IMG/VR virus record: IMGVR_UViG_3300031758_000653
Span: 1-22,000 of that record
Length of the DNA: 22,000 nucleotides
Strand: one strand, 5' to 3'
Origin: a virus
Position 1 is the stretch's first letter. Every line of letters begins with the position of its first letter. The notes under the pieces were generated by a model. It did not search any database. It saw nothing but the letters and a program-made list of their open reading frames with translations, and was not told the DNA's origin. The position numbers and the translations under genes are program-made. Positions 8,801-13,085 of the stretch are shown in pieces.

Positions 8801-11086
8801 GTTTTGATTAACGTGAATAAACCAGTTATTATTTTGACTATCAAATTGAATAGGTGATCCAAGTTCTCCAGATTCCCTGTCAGAAACTCTACTTAAAATG
8901 TGAAGATTTGTACCACCTACAACTTGAATTGGTTTGTTTTGAAGAGCATTTGTATACGATGCTGCAAGTTTTACTGTATTATTATCTCCAGGATTAATTG
9001 CATAGTAAATTTGATGAGGATCAATATTTTCTGGCAAATCTCCATCATCACTTATGATTATGATCTTTTCACCCGTTAACAGATTGTTAGATCCAATTGT
9101 AAATGATGTCGTAAATCCAGTTGGAGGTGTAGTGGTTGCATCATAAAATTTAACAGAACTTGTTGTTCCTAATGCAGTTGTAAGTCCAGAAGAACTAATT
9201 GCATTATTACACATGTAAATATTTGCTTCACTAGTTCCAGTTCCCAAAGGAACGTATAACTTATCATTTAATTTTGCACCGATTCGATATCCTTGTGTAA
9301 GAGATGATGGGGCAACATTAATTGAGTTAAATCCAAAAAGATAAAGGTGACTTGAGATACCAACTTGAGTTGTAAGTCCTACGTTTAAAGATAACCACTC
9401 AATGTTATCTTCAACAGAAGAAACTGATCTTGGTGTGACTATAGAGGTAATAAAAGCTTTATTATCCTTATCAAATGCTTCTTTTTTAAATCCAGAAGAA
9501 TTTAATGAAATTTGACCAAAGTTTGAGTTTGAGTTTGTAATTGATGCATCACCACCAGTTTCTGCATCAAAATGCTTATTAAATCCAATTGCAAATACAG
9601 AAACAATTTGAATGAAAGCATCATTTGTAATTTTAATATGACTTGTTTCCCATCCTTGACGATAGATAGCGTCTGGATCTAAATGATAAACTCTATTTGT
9701 ATCTGTTTGAGATGCTCCATTTGGAAGATCTCCACCAGAAACAGTAGTGTAATCAATTTTTTCATAAGATCTAGAAGATTTATTATATTTTGCAAAGGCA
9801 CGATCATCCTTTTGAAGAGATACTGCAGTAAATTGTGCAACAACGGTGCTTCTAAATCCTGATGCTTTGCTACCATCAGCATGAAGACCATTCATACCCC
9901 AGACAGAGCGTAATGAACAGTTAAAAATGTAAGGGGATGCGCCAGATACAGTATCAGTCTCAACTGTTACTGTCGCTCCGGCAGCACTTGGACTTGGAAT
10001 TGTAGGAACTGTTGAAAGAAGGTAAGTAAATGATGTTGAACTTAAAACAGATTGAACAGTTGTTGAAACATTATAAACCCCTACACCAACTCCTTTAACT
10101 TTAATTGGAGTACCTACGTTTAAACCATGCTCTGTTGTGGTTGTAACTGTAACACGTGCGTCTGCAACACTGCCATTACCAGAAAATATTGAAGCAATTG
10201 TAATTGGATCTGAAGCAAAAGCACCGACAATTTGAAACTCTGGATCTCTCTTTGCAAAACCAAGAGGATTCGTTGGATATTTATCTTCTGCTTTAATTTC
10301 ACGATATGCATTATAAGCATTTGAGACTTTGCTATAATACATATCAAGATCGGTGAGACCTGTTGCAGTTCCACCAGCACCACCAATAGGCAATGTAATA
10401 TTATTTACACCATCACAAAATTCAAAACAAGTTACTTTATGGTGTGAAAAATTAGGTGTTGAGCGATAGATTGATGAAAAATCATCTGGATTTGTATATA
10501 CCGTGCTACTTGCATCTGCATCAAAAATAGAAAATTGCCAAAAATAACAAGCACCAGTAATTCTAAAAATTGCAGATTTAGATACAGTATCATCTGTTGG
10601 ATTTGGAACATATTTTGGACGAATTTTGGTCTTTCTTAAATCAAGACCAACAATAGAAGTTCCTCTTGGAACAACAACACCACCATACCAACTATTAAAC
10701 TTATAAAGAATATTATCTTCTTGTGCAAGATCAAAGTTTGAATTTAATCCAAGTGAAAAAACATTTGTAGCAGTATCTTGACCACCAGATCGATTGACTG
10801 CTTTTGCTCCACTGTTATTATAAACTGCATATCCAGGTCTATTATCAATTAAATGCTCACCGGGAAATAGTAAAATTGTGGTTTTTTCTACTAAATCATT
10901 ATTATCTCCAGCAATATATGAGAATCTTGCCGCTTCTAATAATGCTCTTTGTATTGTTTTGAAAGGGCGAGCAAGAGAATTACCTTGATTCTCAATACTA
11001 TCAGTTGAATCAAGATCATTTGGATTGACGTAAAGAATACGACCTTCTGTATTCTTGATAAAATTGTCAAGTTTATTCAGACCCAT
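5876..11086 (-). CDS. Giant virion structural/fibre protein with C-terminal S74 intramolecular chaperone
   Basis: At 1736 residues this is the largest protein in the window. The N-terminal 250 residues (ILYVNPNDLDSTDS, then SLARPFKTIQRALLEA) look like the start of a right-handed beta-helix of the pectate-lyase-like type used in phage fibres and tailspikes. Recurrent beta modules with an HGL..G core follow, near residues 310-360, 870, 1075 and 1240. A PGSGYT segment occurs near 1140, and a VGIGKNVYI segment near the end resembles the neighbouring fibre protein. The last 95 residues begin with SDQRLKDNI and end in a coiled coil, which is the Peptidase_S74 chaperone domain. It trimerises the fibre and in characterised members cuts itself off before the Ser (here Ser1642, with Lys1647 as partner). 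The mature protein would therefore end near residue 1641. No clear Shine-Dalgarno sequence precedes the ATG. Confidence 0.85.
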   Translation of the reverse strand: MGLNKLDNFIKNTEGRILYVNPNDLDSTDSIENQGNSLARPFKTIQRALLEAARFSYIAGDNNDLVEKTTILLFPGEHLIDNRPGYAVYNNSGAKAVNRSGGQDTATNVFSLGLNSNFDLAQEDNILYKFNSWYGGVVVPRGTSIVGLDLRKTKIRPKYVPNPTDDTVSKSAIFRITGACYFWQFSIFDADASSTVYTNPDDFSSIYRSTPNFSHHKVTCFEFCDGVNNITLPIGGAGGTATGLTDLDMYYSKVSNAYNAYREIKAEDKYPTNPLGFAKRDPEFQIVGAFASDPITIASIFSGNGSVADARVTVTTTTEHGLNVGTPIKVKGVGVGVYNVSTTVQSVLSSTSFTYLLSTVPTIPSPSAAGATVTVETDTVSGASPYIFNCSLRSVWGMNGLHADGSKASGFRSTVVAQFTAVSLQKDDRAFAKYNKSSRSYEKIDYTTVSGGDLPNGASQTDTNRVYHLDPDAIYRQGWETSHIKITNDAFIQIVSVFAIGFNKHFDAETGGDASITNSNSNFGQISLNSSGFKKEAFDKDNKAFITSIVTPRSVSSVEDNIEWLSLNVGLTTQVGISSHLYLFGFNSINVAPSSLTQGYRIGAKLNDKLYVPLGTGTSEANIYMCNNAISSSGLTTALGTTSSVKFYDATTTPPTGFTTSFTIGSNNLLTGEKIIIISDDGDLPENIDPHQIYYAINPGDNNTVKLAASYTNALQNKPIQVVGGTNLHILSRVSDRESGELGSPIQFDSQNNNWFIHVNQNNEIYNALSIGGTITFGPTTDLAYVKRISDERSLDEKIYKLRVVIPKEFANAKDPETGFILQESSTTGVRTDTDFTRTSIASTDYAYLKNPRLIASCSESSNVVTVLTELPHNVQVGEVVTIRNVKSSTNSTGRFDSGYNGRFIVSNIIDAYTFRYTTTNTITGVTQSAGTFTDTTSTRDQNLPRFERNDWQSNLFVYRNEIISPYIFNQQDGIYHLYVLNSSNAISANLFTNLKYGQLPVDLYPQLDRDNVNDNPQAAKTFAKRAPIGAVETNDLKKSITRETTDLSLKNVGVALTISSVESSSGIATLTFARFHGLSGIVTGSISNGGTSYTNGTYYNVKLLNGSQTGSWSGATSKVIVSSGIVTSVEIMAPGSGYTAGSLYFDQSKIGAGSGALYTVSTSGISTNIGDVVQITGAGTVTDGYYRITSIGSSTSIAIAKTVGDPTIQTGQYAFVVNSSIRISGTAYNSSAGITTFTTYDAHGLLSGNRFRVIDSNNNNIGDYIVDKRESVTTFTALTNSSISATNGYVLKHGLSSNNAISDENGENFGTRNVSFYDNQTFILTSELTTGSTINISHTGIGTAQRLPLGCYIQIDNEIMRITSSGNDTSATVIRGSLGTVQENHDVNSLIRRINPIAIEFRRPSILRASGHTFEYLGYGPGNYSTGLPQVQVKTLNDQENFLANSQERSGGIVVYTGMNNSGDFYNGNTKTSAASGEVVSYDIPKPTVTGENPNRLSAVFDEVTIKERLLVEGGASGQVLSQFDGPVTFNKEIRAKSQTTFNNTVRLTQGAESTSSTTGDLIISGGVGIGKNVYINGTLNCSTVQLGNIKLAQTDDNTIDTSSGDLKLSAVSGSKVAINTTTQINSDLNVTGDITAFYTSDQRLKDNITPIDDPLAKVLSISGNTYTWNEKSGKEGNDVGVIAQEVLEVLPEAVVTRDNGYLAVDYHKVVPLLVEAIKELSAKVENLEQKLTDK
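5877..5884 (-). promoter_or_regulatory. Late-promoter motif GATAAATA
   Basis: Minus-strand GATAAATA matches the NATAAATA late motif and ends 18 bases before the ATG of the 594-aa fibre gene. It is formed by the terminal codons GAT AAA TAA of the upstream 1736-aa gene, the same arrangement as at 2606-2613. Confidence 0.55.
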
Positions 11087-11115
11087 TTTTATTGATTTTA
11101 ACTCTTATTATCTTC

Positions 11116-11123
11116 TATTTAGT
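11116..11123 (-). promoter_or_regulatory. Weak late-promoter-like motif ACTAAATA
   Basis: Minus-strand ACTAAATA differs by one base from NATAAATA. It lies about 30 bases before the ATG of the 1736-aa gene and overlaps the TAA stop of the 101-aa gene, as the better motifs do elsewhere. The mismatch and the longer spacing make this tentative. Confidence 0.25.
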
Positions 11124-11424
11124 TAGTCAAATCTTCCTCATCATACTCATATTCTATCTCTTCTGGCATATCTTCAGGATTTTCTAACTCAACTGGAAAG
11201 AGACAGGGGTGTGCCTCCTCATCAATCAAGTAGAAAGAACTTCTATATAAATCGTCTGGTTCAAATGTGCGATTCTTATCTGCTTCTCTGCACAAATCTT
11301 GATCGTATAAGTGTCCCTCTGGCAACTCATCGAAGGTAAATGGAACAGAGTTGATAAAATACATCTTCACAATCATACTGCCGTCATTGTACCAGCAGTA
11401 TGCAGAATCTATACGATAAGACAT
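11119..11424 (-). CDS. Small acidic protein of unknown function
   Basis: I chose the ATG at 11422-11424, giving 101 residues (MSYRIDSAYCWYNDGSM...). The open frame continues 20 codons further upstream, but that extension would run through the late-promoter motif and into the tRNA-Leu gene and is unlikely to be translated. The C-terminus is very acidic (EEIEYEYDEEDLTN). No membrane segment, signal peptide or known motif is visible, and I do not recognise the family. The gene lies between the tRNA cluster and the giant fibre gene, with a late-promoter motif 20 bases before its start, so it probably belongs to the late transcript. Confidence 0.7.
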   Translation of the reverse strand: MSYRIDSAYCWYNDGSMIVKMYFINSVPFTFDELPEGHLYDQDLCREADKNRTFEPDDLYRSSFYLIDEEAHPCLFPVELENPEDMPEEIEYEYDEEDLTN

Positions 11425-11444
11425 AGGGGTTTTCCCATATCTTA

Positions 11445-11452
11445 TATTTATT
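11445..11452 (-). promoter_or_regulatory. Late-promoter motif AATAAATA
   Basis: Minus-strand AATAAATA, matching the NATAAATA late motif, ends 20 bases before the chosen ATG of the 101-aa gene and starts 5 bases after the 3' end of tRNA-Leu. The spacing equals that of the better fibre-gene motifs and supports the shorter start of the 101-aa protein. Confidence 0.5.
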
Positions 11453-11457
11453 TTTAG

Positions 11458-11739
11458 TAGGAGCGGCGAGACTTGAACTCGCATAGCCGAAGCCGACGGA
11501 TTTTCTTACCACTACGACTTTCGCCGCCTCATAGAGTTTGTGGTCTGGACTATACCTTCACCATATCTTGTGATTTAGGTGCTCCCCGTCTAGTCTCTAC
11601 ACCTTCATCTTTCGATGCTTGGCTCGGTATTGCCATTTTACAGGTTTCACCGAATTTGAGGAGTTACACTCATGAGGTTTCCCAAATGAGGCTCAATTTT
11701 ACATAAGTCCGTTGTGTCTACCAATTCCACCACGCTCCC
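11458..11739 (-). tRNA. tRNA-Leu(UAA) gene, interrupted by a group I intron
   Basis: The exons are 11739-11705 (35 nt) and 11504-11458 (47 nt), 82 nt when joined. The acceptor stem is GGGAGCG with CGCTCCT (one G-U pair), the D stem GTG/CAC and the anticodon stem ACGGA/TCCGT. The spliced anticodon loop is CTTAAAA, so the anticodon is UAA. A long variable arm contains GCTTCGGC, typical of class II tRNA-Leu, and the T arm is GCGAG-TTCAAGT-CTCGC. The discriminator base is A and CCA is not encoded. The tRNA reads UUA and UUG, codons favoured by an AT-rich phage. It lies third in a tRNA cluster, behind its own strong sigma70-type promoter. Confidence 0.93.
11505..11704 (-). ncRNA. Group I intron (IC3-like), 200 nt, in the tRNA-Leu(UAA) anticodon loop
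   Basis: The intron lies after U34, the same site as the tRNA-Leu(UAA) introns of cyanobacteria and plastids. P1 pairs exon GGACTT (11710-11705) with GAGCC (11694-11690), leaving a U-G wobble at the 5' splice site. The last intron base is G (11505), the conserved omega-G. Core pairings visible on the minus strand are P3 CTCC/GGAG (11663-11660, 11585-11582), P4 TTCGGT/ACCGAG (11654-11649, 11628-11623), P6 CATC-GAAA-GATG (11617-11606), P7 GACTA/TAGTC (11595-11591, 11552-11548), P8 CACC/GGTG (11581-11578, 11562-11559) and P9 GCGGC-GAAA-GTCGT (11527-11514). Stretches such as GAGACTAGACGG and ATGGCAA match remembered Azoarcus and Anabaena tRNA introns. No homing endonuclease fits in 200 nt. Confidence 0.93.
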
Positions 11740-11752
11740 GTGATGTGAGACC

Positions 11753-11781
11753 ATTATAACTCAAAGAGTTGTAGTGGTCAA
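11753..11781 (-). promoter_or_regulatory. Sigma70-type promoter for tRNA-Leu (TTGACC-17-TATAAT)
   Basis: On the minus strand, TTGACC (11781-11776) is followed after exactly 17 bases by TATAAT (11758-11753), and the tRNA-Leu 5' end is 13 bases downstream. The -35 box matches 5 of 6 and the -10 box 6 of 6. The promoter lies between the CAU tRNA and tRNA-Leu. It overlaps a 13-base imperfect inverted repeat (11750-11762 and 11766-11778). Confidence 0.7.
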
Positions 11782-11782
11782 G

Positions 11783-11856
11783 TGCAGGTTGTGGGGATCG
11801 AACCCACCTTAGCCGAATTATGAGTTCGGTGCTTTCAACCAGAGAGCTAAACCTGC
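11783..11856 (-). tRNA. tRNA with CAU anticodon (Met, or lysidine-type Ile)
   Basis: The 74-nt cloverleaf is complete: acceptor GCAGGTT/AACCTGC, D stem with three strong pairs, anticodon stem CCGAA/TTCGG with loop CTCATAA (anticodon CAU), and T arm GTGGG-TTCGATC-CCCAC. The discriminator is A and CCA is not encoded. A CAU anticodon can be elongator tRNA-Met or tRNA-Ile2, whose C34 is converted to lysidine to read AUA. The adjacent tRNA-Ile(UAU) already reads AUA, which slightly favours Met. Four bases separate it from tRNA-Ile, so the two are processed from one transcript. Confidence 0.9.
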
Positions 11857-11860
11857 ACGA

Positions 11861-11932
11861 TGGGAACAGCGGGAGTTGAACCCGCGCTAAGCACTTATAA
11901 GGTGCCCGCTCTAACCATTAAGCTATGCTCCC
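11861..11932 (-). tRNA. tRNA-Ile(UAU)
   Basis: The 72-nt cloverleaf has acceptor GGGAGCA/TGTTCCC, D stem GCTT/GAGC, anticodon stem GGCAC/GTGCT with loop CTTATAA (anticodon UAU), and T arm GCGGG-TTCAACT-CCCGC. The discriminator is A and CCA is not encoded. UAU reads the AUA codon, which is rare in many hosts but useful to an AT-rich phage. It is the first tRNA of the cluster and lies directly after the terminator-like hairpin at 11935-11959. Confidence 0.93.
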
Positions 11933-11934
11933 AT

Positions 11935-11959
11935 AAAAAACTCAGAGTATCACTGAGCT
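11935..11959 (-). terminator. Intrinsic terminator after the antitoxin-like gene
   Basis: Read on the minus strand, CTCAG-TGATACT-CTGAG is followed by six T. The stem can extend by a G-U and an A-U pair. The TGA stop codon of the 57-aa gene lies at the 5' edge of the loop. Six T after a stable stem is a good intrinsic terminator, yet the tRNA genes begin 3 bases later, so read-through or processing must supply tRNA-Ile. Confidence 0.7.
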
Positions 11960-12123
11960 TCGTTGTTTAATTCAGTGTGTATTCGTATCAGATCGTCGTC
12001 TGCGGGCATCATTACTGCTGCCTTTCCATTCTCATCCACAATACCTAAAGTTTCTCCATTTTCAACTCGTCCCATCAGTTCATCAAACCTCTCTTGAAAC
12101 TCTTCCACTGTGAAAATTTCCAT
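11950..12123 (-). CDS. Phd/YefM-like antitoxin-family protein, no toxin partner visible
   Basis: This 57-residue protein begins MEIFTVEEFQERFDEL. It then has the pattern RVENGETLGIVDENGK (residues 19-34), followed by AAVMMPADD. This matches the N-terminal DNA-binding fold of Phd/YefM antitoxins, where a helix with EARxNLSE-type spacing is followed by a two-stranded element reading NGE..I...GK.AAVLMS. Family members are usually 70-90 residues; here the C-terminal toxin-binding tail is short (DDLIRIHTELNNEAQ). The upstream 66-aa gene does not look like a RelE, Doc or YoeB toxin, and no other toxin is next to it, so it appears to be an orphan. It may act as a repressor or neutralise a host toxin; both ideas are inference. 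TATAAT and TATAAATA elements lie just upstream, and the gene ends inside a terminator. Confidence 0.8.
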   Translation of the reverse strand: MEIFTVEEFQERFDELMGRVENGETLGIVDENGKAAVMMPADDDLIRIHTELNNEAQ

Positions 12124-12129
12124 TTCCGA

Positions 12130-12165
12130 TATTTATATTATAGCATCACTCGCCATAAACTGCAA
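12130..12165 (-). promoter_or_regulatory. Composite promoter: TATAAT box overlapping a TATAAATA late motif
   Basis: On the minus strand, TATAAT (12142-12137) shares its last base with a perfect T4-type TATAAATA (12137-12130). A weak -35 (TTGCAG, 12165-12160, 3 of 6 matches) sits 17 bases upstream. The late motif ends only 6 bases before the ATG of the 57-aa gene, so a late transcript from it would be nearly leaderless. The site could serve both early and late transcription of the antitoxin-like gene and the tRNAs. Confidence 0.4.
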
Positions 12166-12346
12166 GGTCTGCGTATTCAATTTGATCGGGTTCAAGATTA
12201 GCAGTGACAACTTCAAGGACGTTCATAAACTCTTGAACAGTATCACATTCTACCAGACGCTCGTTGCCTTGATCACTCAGGAGCAAGAAGGTACGACTGC
12301 ATACATCAATTACAATGCCCTGTACGGTCTCTTGTGCAGTGCTCAT
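12146..12346 (-). CDS. Small early-type protein of unknown function
   Basis: This 66-residue protein (MSTAQETVQGIVIDVCSRTF...) is acidic, soluble and predicted beta then alpha, with no membrane segment and no motif that I recognise. The start ATG follows GGAA at a reasonable distance. It is the first gene behind a perfect sigma70 consensus promoter (12372-12400), which points to strong early expression by the unmodified host RNA polymerase. It is followed, 22 bases after its stop, by the Phd/YefM-like gene, so the two may form a small early operon. It lacks toxin-family signatures, although an uncharacterised toxin cannot be excluded. Confidence 0.75.
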   Translation of the reverse strand: MSTAQETVQGIVIDVCSRTFLLLSDQGNERLVECDTVQEFMNVLEVVTANLEPDQIEYADLAVYGE

Positions 12347-12371
12347 GGGGTGTTCCGTTGATTACCCCCAT

Positions 12372-12400
12372 ATTATAGGGGGTCTTGGTGCTGGTGTCAA
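12372..12400 (-). promoter_or_regulatory. Perfect sigma70 promoter (TTGACA-17-TATAAT)
   Basis: On the minus strand, TTGACA (12400-12395) and TATAAT (12377-12372) are separated by exactly 17 bases, so both boxes and the spacing are ideal. Its ATG target (12344-12346) is 25 bases downstream of the -10 box. The -10 box is the loop of an inverted repeat ACCCCC/GGGGGT (12364-12369 and 12378-12383), a possible operator. It is typical of phage early promoters recognised by host polymerase. Confidence 0.85.
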
Positions 12401-12407
12401 GAGGTCT

Positions 12408-13085
12408 TTAAGAGTAATTTTTAATTACACCAATGGACCCAACGATTCTTGTGTTTTCTTCTTGAAGATCTTTAATTGTAAAATTCTGCCCATATCTCTC
12501 AAACTCATATTCTCTTCTTTCAGTTTTAATTTGATTTGAGCTAGTAATTAAACTTGTTAGTTCACTTCTTAAAGATACAATTTGCGATTGCTTTGATGTT
12601 ATAGATGATGCGTGTGAGACGCAAACTGAAGATGTACAAGGTATTCTGTAACAAGAAGACAAGTTACCATATAAACTTCCGATTCCAGACTGTGTAGAAT
12701 CATTTTGTGTGTAAACTAACCACGTACCTATACCTACATTTGATGTGACCAAAAATGTGCTAGTACTATCAAAAGGATCTTCACCGTTATAAGTTGGTGA
12801 GGACATATTTTCACTATAAACTCTTACAACATCAGGAAAAACAGTTGAAACGCCAACAGTTGTTCCACACCCAACAGCATATGCATTTTGTGAAAGAGAT
12901 ACTATTTCCGTTTGAAGAACAACTATTGATGCTGCAATAGAAACTATCTTTTTATCAATGTTTGTACAAGGGGGTGAAAATGATTCGATGCTTTCTTGCG
13001 ATTCTCCTTTACTCTCATTGAGGAAAGAGATTGCATCCGTATTTGCAGATAATTTTTCACTTAATATTTCACTTAGAAATTTCAT
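12408..13085 (-). CDS. Probable virion structural protein with flanking coiled coils
   Basis: This 225-residue protein is last in the tail operon. Residues 1-70 are helical (SEILSEKLSANTDAISF, then a heptad-like IVSIAASIVVLQTEIVSL), and residues 160-210 form a second helical or coiled-coil stretch (SKQSQIVSLRSELTSLI). Between them is a Ser/Thr/Gly-rich beta region (about 72-155) containing SNVGIGTWLVY, which resembles the VGIGT modules of the fibre proteins. Five to six cysteines occur, for example CTSSVCVSH. No known family is recognised. The ATG overlaps the end of the S74 fibre gene by 17 bases and is preceded by a good Shine-Dalgarno sequence. Position and composition suggest a late baseplate- or fibre-associated protein. 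Confidence 0.72.
   Translation of the reverse strand: MKFLSEILSEKLSANTDAISFLNESKGESQESIESFSPPCTNIDKKIVSIAASIVVLQTEIVSLSQNAYAVGCGTTVGVSTVFPDVVRVYSENMSSPTYNGEDPFDSTSTFLVTSNVGIGTWLVYTQNDSTQSGIGSLYGNLSSCYRIPCTSSVCVSHASSITSKQSQIVSLRSELTSLITSSNQIKTERREYEFERYGQNFTIKDLQEENTRIVGSIGVIKNYS

Noticed and set aside
11425-11484. N-terminal 20-codon extension of the small acidic protein
   Set aside because: It overlaps the tRNA-Leu 3' exon and a late-promoter motif; the internal ATG at 11422-11424 has the same promoter spacing as other late genes.
11473-11706. Plus-strand 77-aa open frame across the tRNA-Leu region
   Set aside because: It runs antisense through the 3' exon and the group I intron, whose RNA structure explains the sequence.
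12146-12346. 66-aa protein as the toxin of a toxin-antitoxin pair
   Set aside because: No RelE, Doc, YoeB or other toxin signature could be seen; adjacency alone is not enough.
12408-12539. Possible terminator after the 225-aa gene
   Set aside because: Only weak AT-rich repeats are present near the stop; no stable stem followed by a T run was found.
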